Assembly: GCA_002683825.1 (NCBI GenBank) | Contig: NYUD01000090.1 | Coordinates: 1-64,000 of the forward strand | Direction: 5' to 3' | Source of the DNA: Planctomycetota bacterium | Lineage (GTDB): Bacteria; Planctomycetota; UBA1135; GCA-002686595 | DNA: 64,000 nt | Shown here: positions 16,211 to 23,989 of the stretch, one piece after another | How the letters are laid out: each line of letters begins with the position of its first letter | Numbering within the stretch: the stretch's first letter is position 1 | Notes under the pieces: model-generated | Databases searched by the model: none | What the model was told of the DNA's origin: nothing | Seen by the model: the letters and a program-made list of their open reading frames with translations, nothing else | Translations under genes and position numbers: made by a program

Positions 16211-18579
16211 GGAAGCTCCTCGCCTTCCTGCAACCGCTCCTCGGAGGGCGAAGGAACAACTCGCCAGGGTCGGCTCGCAGCGTTGGAATGCGCCAGGGTC
16301 GAGATCCCGAAACCACCGACCTCTTCGTCGGCCGGAGGCTCTCCGCCGGCAGTGAGCCCCAAGGCTTCGCTGAGGATTTTTTCCGCCGTCGGTCCGGCGA
16401 CCTGGGATCCGAAACGTTTCTCACCGCGCGGTTCGTCGGCCACGACCAACACCATCAGCTCGTGATCGTCCCACGGACGACGCCCGAAGACGCAGATCGA
16501 GCTCGTGTAGCACTCGGCATGGGGCTTCCGCAACAACTTGAGGTCGCTACGTCGCTGAATGGAGCCGCTGACCCCAATGCCCTGCCAGCGCTCGCGCTCG
16601 CACAGCTCGACATGCAGGCAAAGCTCGGTAGGAACCTTCTGTGCGGTGCCGGTCTTCGTACCGAACTCAAAATCGAGGTCGCTCGGATCGCGCCCGATCC
16701 AGGCGGCAAGATGCTTCTCGAAGAGCAAACGCACTCCGTCGCCGGTTCCGAGACTGGCCCCGAGGCGCATCATTTCGCGCACTTCGTTGCATGTGCTGTC
16801 GCTGAAGATGCGCGTGCCTTCTTCCATCCAAGAGGGATGACGCACACCGTCCAGCTCCACACTGCGCACGATGCGAAGGGGACGGTGAACACCGCCGCGC
16901 AGAATCGACGCCAACGCGGTCGCATGCTGCCAGAGAGTCGCGGAAATTTCGTGACCGAAACCGATCGAGGCATGGGACCAGTGATAGCTCCAGGGGAGGG
17001 GGGGAACCATACCGGCCCGTTCGCTTCCCAGCCCGGCCTGTGGACGACGGCCATAGCCCAGCTTCGACAGGTAGTCGTGGAAACGCTCGTCTTCTACGCG
17101 CAGACCGATCTGCGACATGCCGGCGTTGCTCGAAAACGCGACGCACTCCCGGGCACGGATCATCCCCTTCGGAGAGCCTATGGCCTCGCGAATCACGCGC
17201 ACGGTAGGCTCACCTTTGCGGTTGTGAATGCGGAAAGTGCCCTGTCCGACGTCGAGCCGCTCGACGGGATCGACGACGCCTTCCTCGAGGGCAACCGCCA
17301 TGGTCACGAGCTTGAAGGTCGAGCCGACCGTGAACTGATGAAAGAGCGGGGTGAAGGGCTGGATCTCGTAAGCCTCTACACCCTCGACCGCGAGGACGTC
17401 ACCGCTCTGCACGTCCACCACCAGCGCCATGGCGATGGCAGGCTCGTGGGTCTGCATGAGCTCGTCAAGGGCGTCGCGCACGAACCTCTGCAGCGAAAGA
17501 TCCAGACTGGTCTCGACGCACGGCGGCGTACTCGCCGGTACGAAGGACACGTATCCATTGGCGCGACGGCCGCGCACTGTACGGTCCGAACGCCAGACGT
17601 AAATCTCGGGTATCGGCTCGGGCACCGGCCAACGCCCGGATGCGAGCACCTGGTCGCAGAGCAGCTCGAGTCCCGCGCGCGGCCTCGCGCTGGTCTCCTC
17701 GGGATCGGTGAAACCCCAGCTACCAAAGAGCTCGTGCTTGCCCGCGGGGTAGACACGCTTTCGGTCGTAGACGATCCGCATCTGCCACGGCAAGACGCTT
17801 TGACTCTCCAGCTCGTTACGTAGAGCGACCATGGCTCGGGGCGAGATGTCGCGCACCGGACAGGTCTCTGCCGTCGGGCAAAGAGCCTTCCAGACCTCCC
17901 TGCGAATTTTCTCCTTGGCCCTGTCTTCCAGATCGACGAAGACGAGGGCCTCCTCGGGTTCGCAGAGACAGCAGGCGAGCCCATCCGCCAGCTTGCGAGC
18001 CCAACTCAAGGCGCTACGCGCTCCAAGAGCCTCACGCTGCCTCCGGGCGAGCAGCGCCTTCGGACGCCAGAACAGGCGCTCCTTTGCGGACGAACGATCC
18101 GCGGACGGCTCGGTCCAGATGCCCTCCAGCGCCCCCTTCCCCGTCCCCGCACCCGAGAGAATCCAGCCATTGATGCGCTCCGCCTGACGGGGGCTCAGGA
18201 TCCAATCGACCTCGATCACCCCGAATTTCGCGTCGGGGAAGAAGCGCTGGAAGAGCGTGTCGGAATCGATCTGCCCCCCCAGGACCTCCGACAGGCGTTC
18301 GGCCATCAGCTCCGGCGTGTGCGCCTGCCACGCGCTACGCGGCGACATCTTCAAGCAAACGCTCGGTACGAAGCGCGCGAGCGTGTGCCCGTTAGCATCG
18401 GCGATCGAATACGAGGGCTCGCTACGCTCTTCCGAGCGCAACCGCCTCGGCTGGTCGGCCTCCCGTGCAAACGACACGCGCAACACCTGAAAAGCGACGG
18501 CCGTGATCACAAAACCGATCACGACGAAGGCGCTGGCAGGCCGTAGCCCCGAGGCGGAGATGAAGGTCTCGTTTCCCAT
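16204..18579 (-). CDS. ftsI: Division peptidoglycan transpeptidase FtsI (PBP3-like), enlarged
   Basis: A class B penicillin-binding protein that cross-links septal peptidoglycan in the periplasm. It has 791 residues against 588 in E. coli. One N-terminal membrane helix lies at about 17-36. The transpeptidase motifs are S420-T-F-K, S483-S-N and K642-T-G. The region between membrane helix and transpeptidase is about 110 residues longer than usual and contains a Cys-rich stretch (ACCLC near 202-206, CPTAETC near 234-240). The PBP dimerisation pattern around SFVPAS and SLDLSLQRFV is still recognisable. The ATG overlaps the ftsL-like stop as TGATG, and the gene is followed directly by murE. Operon position supports FtsI over other class B PBPs. 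Confidence 0.9.
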   Translation of the reverse strand: MGNETFISASGLRPASAFVVIGFVITAVAFQVLRVSFAREADQPRRLRSEERSEPSYSIADANGHTLARFVPSVCLKMSPRSAWQAHTPELMAERLSEVLGGQIDSDTLFQRFFPDAKFGVIEVDWILSPRQAERINGWILSGAGTGKGALEGIWTEPSADRSSAKERLFWRPKALLARRQREALGARSALSWARKLADGLACCLCEPEEALVFVDLEDRAKEKIRREVWKALCPTAETCPVRDISPRAMVALRNELESQSVLPWQMRIVYDRKRVYPAGKHELFGSWGFTDPEETSARPRAGLELLCDQVLASGRWPVPEPIPEIYVWRSDRTVRGRRANGYVSFVPASTPPCVETSLDLSLQRFVRDALDELMQTHEPAIAMALVVDVQSGDVLAVEGVEAYEIQPFTPLFHQFTVGSTFKLVTMAVALEEGVVDPVERLDVGQGTFRIHNRKGEPTVRVIREAIGSPKGMIRARECVAFSSNAGMSQIGLRVEDERFHDYLSKLGYGRRPQAGLGSERAGMVPPLPWSYHWSHASIGFGHEISATLWQHATALASILRGGVHRPLRIVRSVELDGVRHPSWMEEGTRIFSDSTCNEVREMMRLGASLGTGDGVRLLFEKHLAAWIGRDPSDLDFEFGTKTGTAQKVPTELCLHVELCERERWQGIGVSGSIQRRSDLKLLRKPHAECYTSSICVFGRRPWDDHELMVLVVADEPRGEKRFGSQVAGPTAEKILSEALGLTAGGEPPADEEVGGFGISTLAHSNAASRPWRVVPSPSEERLQEGEELPW

Positions 18580-18845
18580 CAGATGTCGACGAAAAACACG
18601 GTGGGTTCAGAAGGAGCGTCTTGGCTTTCGGGGCTTCCTTCCTCGATGCCCGAGAGAAGGGCCCACTGTGCACGGGCATTGTCCGCGCGGAAATGTTGGT
18701 TCTTACGTAGCTCCGCCTCGCACAGCCTTTGCATGTGATCGAGCCCGTTCTCGCGGACGCGATTCTTCGCGGAGAGCGAGCTCGTCAGGACACCGACCAC
18801 CAGGGTTGCCGCACACAGGGAGACGGCGAAGAGGTTGCGAATCAT
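18579..18845 (-). CDS. ftsL: FtsL-like small bitopic division protein
   Basis: An 88-residue protein with a short cytoplasmic start (MIRN), one membrane helix (about residues 5-24), and a charged probable coiled-coil segment (about 27-66), the layout of FtsL. FtsL sequences are poorly conserved, so the call rests on size, topology and its place between rsmH and ftsI, where ftsL normally lies. It overlaps rsmH as ATGA and ftsI as TGATG, so translation is coupled on both sides. Its usual partner FtsQ is not in the window. Confidence 0.7.
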   Translation of the reverse strand: MIRNLFAVSLCAATLVVGVLTSSLSAKNRVRENGLDHMQRLCEAELRKNQHFRADNARAQWALLSGIEEGSPESQDAPSEPTVFFVDI

Positions 18846-19840
18846 TGCGGCCCCTCCCCCCGCTGATGGTGGGAACCGCCGGCGATGGAATCATCGACGG
18901 TCTTCGCCGCCTTGCGTATGCGTATCGCACAGCGCAGACGAGCTGAGCGCGCCCGAGGGTTGGTTCGGCGCTCGTTAGCCCCGGGTCCGAGAGGCTTTTT
19001 GTTGACCAGCTGCCAGAAACCGCCCCGGGCGCGCTCCTGAAGAAAACGCTTGACGACTCCGTCCTCCCCGGAATGGAAGGTGATCACGAGTAGTCTTCCG
19101 CAACCGACGAGAATGTGCTCGGCCACCCTGAGGCCGTGCATGAGTTCGCCTGCTTCCTCGTTGACGGCACGACGCAGGGCCTGAAAGGAACGCGTCGCCG
19201 GATGTATCCGCCCGCCTCTTCTGCCCGACGCACCACAGATCGTGTCCGCCAGCGCCGAAGTCCGAAGGAACGGAACACGGCGGCGTGCTTGCACGATTGC
19301 GTGCGCGATACGACGGGAGTCCTTTTCGCCGCCCTCGTGATAGAAGAGGTCGGCAAGATCTTCTTCGTCCCAAGTGTTGACGATGTCAGCTGCGGTTCGC
19401 CGACGCTCAGGATCCATCCGCATATCCAGGGGACCGTCCGCTGCGAAGCTGAAACCCCGCTCGGGACGATCGAAGTGAAGAGAATTCGCGCCGAGGTCGA
19501 AGAGCACGCCAACGGCCGATTCAATACCAGCGGCCTTCAGGAGAGCTGATAGCCGCGAGAACCTTCCCCGCGCAAACACGACGCGTCCTTCGAATTCCAC
19601 AAGGTCGCGCTGAGCGATCGAAAGGACTTCGGGATCCTGGTCGAGTCCGAAGATCTTGATGTTCGGGTAGGTCTCGAGCAGTGCGCGCGTATGTCCGCCG
19701 GCACCCAGCGTTCCGTCGATGACCCATCCCGCGATGGCATCCGAAGGCCCGTCCGTCAGGTGCGTGCATACCTCACGCACGAGAACGGGCATATGCACAC
19801 GCTCCGGCTCACTCACAACATCCCCCCCGTAGGCGACCAT
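18842..19840 (-). CDS. rsmH: 16S rRNA (cytosine(1402)-N4)-methyltransferase
   Basis: RsmH (MraW) methylates C1402 of 16S rRNA with S-adenosylmethionine. The sequence has the SAM-binding IDGTLGAGGHT and GLDQDPEVL motifs, FDLGANSLHFDRPERGFSF, GPLDMRMD, and the C-terminal VITFHSGEDGVVKRF and NERRTNPRARSARLR segments. The ATG at 19840 follows an AAGAAGAGG sequence and gives 332 residues. A GTG at 19816 behind a G-run would give a start closer to E. coli RsmH. It follows mraZ by 21 bases. Confidence 0.93.
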   Translation of the reverse strand: MVAYGGDVVSEPERVHMPVLVREVCTHLTDGPSDAIAGWVIDGTLGAGGHTRALLETYPNIKIFGLDQDPEVLSIAQRDLVEFEGRVVFARGRFSRLSALLKAAGIESAVGVLFDLGANSLHFDRPERGFSFAADGPLDMRMDPERRRTAADIVNTWDEEDLADLFYHEGGEKDSRRIAHAIVQARRRVPFLRTSALADTICGASGRRGGRIHPATRSFQALRRAVNEEAGELMHGLRVAEHILVGCGRLLVITFHSGEDGVVKRFLQERARGGFWQLVNKKPLGPGANERRTNPRARSARLRCAIRIRKAAKTVDDSIAGGSHHQRGEGPQ

Positions 19841-19861
19841 CCTCTTCTTTCAAACCTCCAT

Positions 19862-20347
19862 TCAGGTCAGCGACGTTTCGTCGGACTGAGGTTCTTCGAC
19901 GTACGCATCGCCGGTGAGCACGACATCCAGTTCGTCATACTCATCAGCGCCTTCTTCATCGAAGCGTTCCCATCGCGCGCGGTCCCAGATCTCGGCGCGA
20001 TCGGCGACGCCGACCATCACGACCTCCTTTTGGATCTCCGCGTAGCGGCGGAGCTTTTCGGGAAGAACGACGCGTCCCGACGCATCGAGCTGTGTCTCGT
20101 GGACGTTGGAGAAAAAGCGCCGTTGCATGTTCCGCATGCGCGGCCCTCCGAAGGGTTGGGTCTTCAGGCGCCGCAGCACGGCGGAGAAACCCGAGATCGA
20201 GAAAAGGAAGAGGCTGTTCTCGAAGCCGCGCGTCAGCACGAGCTTCGGGGGTCCGTCCGCAGCGCTTCCCAGGACGTTCTGAAAACGCTTCGGGACGAAG
20301 ACCCGATGCTTGGTATCCAGGCTGTGAAAGGACTCGCCGGTGAACAC
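19862..20347 (-). CDS. mraZ: MraZ transcriptional regulator of the dcw operon
   Basis: MraZ is a DNA-binding protein with two AbrB/SpoVT-like half domains that assembles into rings and usually regulates its own dcw operon. Both diagnostic motifs are present: DTKHRVFVPKRF near the N-terminus and DASGRVVLPEKLR in the second half. The start is GTG at 20347, with GAGGTG five bases upstream; no nearby ATG is in frame. At 161 residues it is slightly longer than E. coli MraZ (152), with an acidic C-terminal tail. It is the first gene of the operon, and repeats matching MraZ boxes lie directly upstream. Confidence 0.93.
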   Translation of the reverse strand: MFTGESFHSLDTKHRVFVPKRFQNVLGSAADGPPKLVLTRGFENSLFLFSISGFSAVLRRLKTQPFGGPRMRNMQRRFFSNVHETQLDASGRVVLPEKLRRYAEIQKEVVMVGVADRAEIWDRARWERFDEEGADEYDELDVVLTGDAYVEEPQSDETSLT

Positions 20348-20370
20348 AATTCACCTCGTGCACGTCCTGC

Positions 20371-20414
20371 GCCACTTTGTGCCACTCTGCGCCATCTCAG
20401 GATCCTATCCCCCA
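20371..20414 (-). promoter_or_regulatory. Variant MraZ boxes upstream of mraZ
   Basis: On the minus strand TGGC occurs three times at an exact 10-bp period (20394-20391, 20384-20381, 20374-20371), in the repeats TGGCGCAGAG, TGGCACAAAG and TGGCGCAGGA. A fourth in-phase TGGG lies at 20414-20411, one 10-bp slot skipped. Known MraZ boxes are TGGGN repeats with 10-bp spacing just upstream of mraZ. The spacing and location match; the fourth base differs in three of the four. Confidence 0.65.
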
Positions 20415-20415
20415 C

Positions 20416-20694
20416 TTGCACCGTGCCCAGAGGAACCTTGAATTTCCTTGGGGCCCGGCGGTGCCCCGGAGGATCCCATCAGGAGGGCAAAACACCAGGC
20501 CTTGTGGGTTTCGAAGACGCTACCCCCATATCTAGTGGGCCAAGGGCTCATTCCCTGAAACAAGAGAATCGGGACGGGACGCCCCTGACCGTCGCCGGAG
20601 GGTCGGAGATCTCTCGTTTCAGCTCGCGGGAGATTCCCCGGGTGCACGGGATCCACTCTCCGGGGCTTCCTGCCCCACCCGGACCGCCCTCCGT
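20416..20694. other. Intergenic region upstream of the dcw operon
   Basis: About 280 bp between the MraZ boxes and the stop of the zinc-ribbon-like gene. No supported gene is present. A short hairpin (GGGGC, loop AGGAA, GCCCC on the minus strand near 20668-20682) could end the upstream transcript, but no T-tract follows. A possible -10 (TAGGAT on the minus strand) lies close to the MraZ boxes without a convincing -35. The dcw promoter is probably in this stretch. Confidence 0.4.
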
Positions 20695-21279
20695 CTAGGC
20701 CGTCTCCGGAGCCCCTCTTGGAGCCCCCTCCGACGCGGAGGGAGCCTCTGGAATCTCCGCCGGAGCCGCCAGGAGATCCTCGACCTCGGCCCCCTCGAAG
20801 ATCCGCGTCAGCTCCTCGCGCAGCTGCAGCGACCGGTCCTCGGACAGGTCGAACACGCGCACTTCGATCGCCTCGGTGCGACGCGGGCGTCTCAGCACCA
20901 TCGCCTCCTCGCTCTCGTTGCGTGTCACGCGCACGAGCTTGAGTCGCTTCTTGCGCAGGAGCAGAAGCGACATGAGGTAGCGCAATTCGAGGATCCGCTC
21001 TTCTGTGTGCTCGGCAAGGGCGAGGAAGAGCTGTTCGACAACGTCGAAATCGACCGCCAATCGCCGCTTTCCATCGACCGGGCAACGGGTCCGCCAATAG
21101 ATCGAATGCCTCTCATCCCGCTCTACTTCCTCGGGAACGAAGCATTTCACGCACCGATCTTCCCGACCGATCGTCACGCCTTCGATGAGGAGACAGGAAT
21201 AGAAAACCTCCTCCTCTTCGAACTCGCGCTCGCAACGAACGCAGCCGTTCTTGCGCTTGCGGAACTTCCAGTCGGACAT
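20695..21279 (-). CDS. Conserved hypothetical protein with paired CxxC motifs
   Basis: A 194-residue cytoplasmic protein. The N-terminal half has two CxxC pairs (CVRC near residue 13 and CVKC near 43) and another Cys in RTRCPVDGKR, a zinc-ribbon-like arrangement. The middle is a helical, Arg/Lys-rich segment (VVEQLFLALAEHTEERILELRY and on to LLLRKKRLKLVR), followed by LRRPRR and an acidic tail. It resembles hypothetical proteins I have seen from Planctomycetes, but I know no function. It stands just upstream of the dcw operon on the same strand and downstream of the glycosyltransferase genes. Confidence 0.75.
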   Translation of the reverse strand: MSDWKFRKRKNGCVRCEREFEEEEVFYSCLLIEGVTIGREDRCVKCFVPEEVERDERHSIYWRTRCPVDGKRRLAVDFDVVEQLFLALAEHTEERILELRYLMSLLLLRKKRLKLVRVTRNESEEAMVLRRPRRTEAIEVRVFDLSEDRSLQLREELTRIFEGAEVEDLLAAPAEIPEAPSASEGAPRGAPETA

Positions 21280-21305
21280 GGAAGCCCCACCGTGCCAAAG
21301 TACCC

Positions 21306-22559
21306 TCAGCCGCGATAGAGTCCTTCGAGCCTATCGACGACCTGCCCGAGGGTGGGCACCACGGGGCGGCCGTGGGAGAGCCGGGCGTAGAGCCCCGGCT
21401 CCGAGACCAGCCGGCGAATCGCCCGGGCCAGAGCTTCTTCGTCCCCACGGGTAAAAAGCAGGCCGGAAACGCCGTCCTGAACGCATTCTCGCATCCCCCC
21501 CAGATCGGTCGCGATGACCGGGAGCCCGTTCCTGTAGGCCTCGTGGACCGTGATGGGCATGTTTTCGTACCACACGGAGGGCACGACGAGACAGTCGAGA
21601 TCCCCCAGAACCTCGTCGATTTCGGTCGGCTCGAAATGGCCATGGAAGAAAATGGGCCCCTCGCCCGCATCCCGCTCGAGCTTCTCGACGTAGTCGGGGA
21701 ACCAGTCGAGGTGCCCGAAAACATGCAACTCGGCGTGCACATCGGCCAGGTGCTGGAAAGCGCGCACGAGCACGTGCACGCCCTTGGGGGGATAGATGCC
21801 GCCGACGTAGCCCACGCGAAAGGCGCCCTTGCGCACGTGGGAGCGCGCCGGGTGCAGCGGTCCGGGATAGCCCGCCTTCAACACCTCGCAGTCCTCCTTG
21901 GCGAAGAAGCCCGCTCGGGAAAACACATCCGCAAGAAAGTGCGAAGGCGAAAGAACCCGGTCCGCCAGACGCAGGTCCTGACGATGTTTTTCGAAGCGTT
22001 CGCGCACGGCCTGGGCGTATAGCGCGTCCTCATCCATCCCTTCCGCGCCAGGGCCGTAACGCTCGGGTAGAAGCGGGTGGCGGCGAATGCACTCCGTACA
22101 GCGCCCCTGCAGACCCTCCTCGCAGAGCTCGCCGTCCGGCCTGAGAAGCGTGGCCGCATCGCAGATCAGGTGATAGTCGTGGAGCGTGACGAGCACACGC
22201 GCGCCCGCTTCGTGGGCCACCCCCACAGCCCCCGACCCCCAGCTGGCAAGGTGGTGGAAATGGACGACATCGGGCCGCTGGACGTCGAGCAGCGAGGACA
22301 GGATCTCGAGCGATGGCCGCTCCTCCCAGGTCTCGCGCACGTCGGCATACTCGCGTTGGTGAACCACCTCGATGGTCTTGACGCCATCGAGCAAACCCCG
22401 CCGCACGGATCCCTCCTCGGAGGAAAGGTCGCGCTCGGTGAAGAGCGCCGTCACGTCGTGGCCGCGCCGTGCGAGCTCCGCGCCGGTCTGGTGCGCGTGG
22501 ATCTCGGAACCGCCCTTGTGATAGGGCAGGTAATCGTGCAAGCAAATGAGAATCTTCAA
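21306..22559 (-). CDS. GT4-family glycosyltransferase
   Basis: A 417-residue GT-B glycosyltransferase. It begins with LKILICLHDYLPYHKGGSE, the usual N-terminal donor-fold motif, and has GYVGGIYPPKGVHVLVRAF and SVWYENMPITVHEAYRNG typical of the GT4 nucleotide-sugar site. The start is TTG at 22559, overlapping the stop of the next gene as TTGA. The longer upstream frame is Arg-rich and lies over that gene, so it was rejected. It is the last of three coupled GT4 genes and probably adds a sugar to a surface glycan at the inner face of the membrane. Donor and acceptor are unknown. Confidence 0.88.
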   Translation of the reverse strand: MKILICLHDYLPYHKGGSEIHAHQTGAELARRGHDVTALFTERDLSSEEGSVRRGLLDGVKTIEVVHQREYADVRETWEERPSLEILSSLLDVQRPDVVHFHHLASWGSGAVGVAHEAGARVLVTLHDYHLICDAATLLRPDGELCEEGLQGRCTECIRRHPLLPERYGPGAEGMDEDALYAQAVRERFEKHRQDLRLADRVLSPSHFLADVFSRAGFFAKEDCEVLKAGYPGPLHPARSHVRKGAFRVGYVGGIYPPKGVHVLVRAFQHLADVHAELHVFGHLDWFPDYVEKLERDAGEGPIFFHGHFEPTEIDEVLGDLDCLVVPSVWYENMPITVHEAYRNGLPVIATDLGGMRECVQDGVSGLLFTRGDEEALARAIRRLVSEPGLYARLSHGRPVVPTLGQVVDRLEGLYRG

Positions 22560-23989
22560 GCGAACCCCGACTCTTCGGGTGACGTATTTCCCAGGCTCTC
22601 GTCCCAGTTCCGTTCGTTCTCCATCTGCATGCGATCCCACCACCAATCCAGGGCCGGTGCAGGGGGCGCACCGCGTTCGAGAACCTGGTCGTAGATCTCC
22701 CGCGACAGTTCGACGTGACGACCGATGCTCGTCAAGAAGTCTCGCGCCGCGGGCAGGCGGGAGCGTAATGTGCCGAGTCGCTCGGGCTCTTCCAATAGTA
22801 GATCGAAAAGTCGGGCGAGGGCGGCGACGCCCGCCTCCTCCTTTTCTCCCTCGCAACGCTCCATCGAAGCGTAAAAAAGGGCCTCGACTCCCTCTTCCAG
22901 GCGCTCGGCAAAAGCCGGGATATCCGGCAGCAAGAGCGGGAGCCGAAGAACCACCGCCTCGTCCAGGACCAGGCCCCAGGATTCGTGGGCCCGGGTGCCG
23001 CTGACCATCGCGTGGACGTTTGTGACCGGATGCTCGTCGAGCCGATCGGCCTCGAAAGGACCGTGAAAATGAACGTCGAGGCCCTCGGCCTGGGCGTGAA
23101 CCTTCTCGGCGAAGGGGGCGAAGGGCTCTCCGCCGGCGATGTGGAGCTGGATTTTTTCGGGGAAGCGCGAACGACGCATCGCCGCGAGAATCCGGTCCTG
23201 CCCCTTCAAGGGGTGGACGTGGCCCCAGGCGCCGAGCACTAGCTTCCCCAACCGCCTGGGCGAGGGGAGCGGAGTCCGCGCCCGCAGGGCGAGCTCGCGA
23301 CCGTGCGGAACGACCCTGAGTCGCAGGTCTTCGTCCGACATATCGAGAAAACGCGTCACCGCCTCACCGTGGGCCCGGCTGGGCACGATGACGGCGCCGG
23401 CCAGGGAAAGCTCGCGCACGAGATCGCCCTTGTGCTGGGCCACCGCCATGAAGAGATTTTCGCGCGAAACCCAGGGGGTGCGCGGCGGAACCAGGGCGGC
23501 GCAATCCAGGCAAGGGAGGGGACCGAGCGTGGCTTCGCAGAACTTCCCCGTATCGGGACGCACGCGGAAGGTGATCAGGCAGCTGGTCCAGAGATCGTGG
23601 AGCGTGACGACCGAAGGTATGGCTTCGAGGGCGGCGCGGTAGACCAGATCGCGCGTCAAGCGGATCCAGTGGTGTACGTGCACCAGATCGGGCTTTTCCA
23701 CGCGCAGGATGCGCTGGAACTCGCCGGCCACCAGGGCCGAGGTGCTTTTTTGCCAGTGATCGAAGAAGAGATCGGCTCGGTGGATGCGCACGATGCGGAT
23801 CGGTTTGGCCCCGGGAACTTCTTCGCTCGCCTCGGAGGTGCGAAAGCCCCCTTCGTGCTGCATCGAACCGGCGACGACGACGACCTCGACCCCCTGCGCC
23901 GCCAGCCCCCGGGCGAGGTCCTGGCAGGCCTTTTCGGTTCCCCCGACCAGTTCGGGCGGATAGCCGTGCAGAGCGAGCAGGACCTTCAT
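22556..23989 (-). CDS. GT4-family glycosyltransferase
   Basis: A 477-residue GT-B enzyme with the N-terminal motif MKVLLALHGYPPELVGGTEKA, the DLVHVHHW and VVTLHDLW strands, and a C-terminal nucleotide-sugar domain around LGAWGHVHPLKGQDRIL and HESWGLVLDEAVVLRLP. Four Cys in the CEATLGPLPCLDC region are shared with the similar 37171-38412 gene, suggesting a small metal site or disulfide. The ATG at 23989 overlaps the previous gene as ATGA, and the stop overlaps the next start as TTGA. It is part of the polysaccharide locus; sugar specificity is not predictable. Confidence 0.88.
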   Translation of the reverse strand: MKVLLALHGYPPELVGGTEKACQDLARGLAAQGVEVVVVAGSMQHEGGFRTSEASEEVPGAKPIRIVRIHRADLFFDHWQKSTSALVAGEFQRILRVEKPDLVHVHHWIRLTRDLVYRAALEAIPSVVTLHDLWTSCLITFRVRPDTGKFCEATLGPLPCLDCAALVPPRTPWVSRENLFMAVAQHKGDLVRELSLAGAVIVPSRAHGEAVTRFLDMSDEDLRLRVVPHGRELALRARTPLPSPRRLGKLVLGAWGHVHPLKGQDRILAAMRRSRFPEKIQLHIAGGEPFAPFAEKVHAQAEGLDVHFHGPFEADRLDEHPVTNVHAMVSGTRAHESWGLVLDEAVVLRLPLLLPDIPAFAERLEEGVEALFYASMERCEGEKEEAGVAALARLFDLLLEEPERLGTLRSRLPAARDFLTSIGRHVELSREIYDQVLERGAPPAPALDWWWDRMQMENERNWDESLGNTSPEESGFA

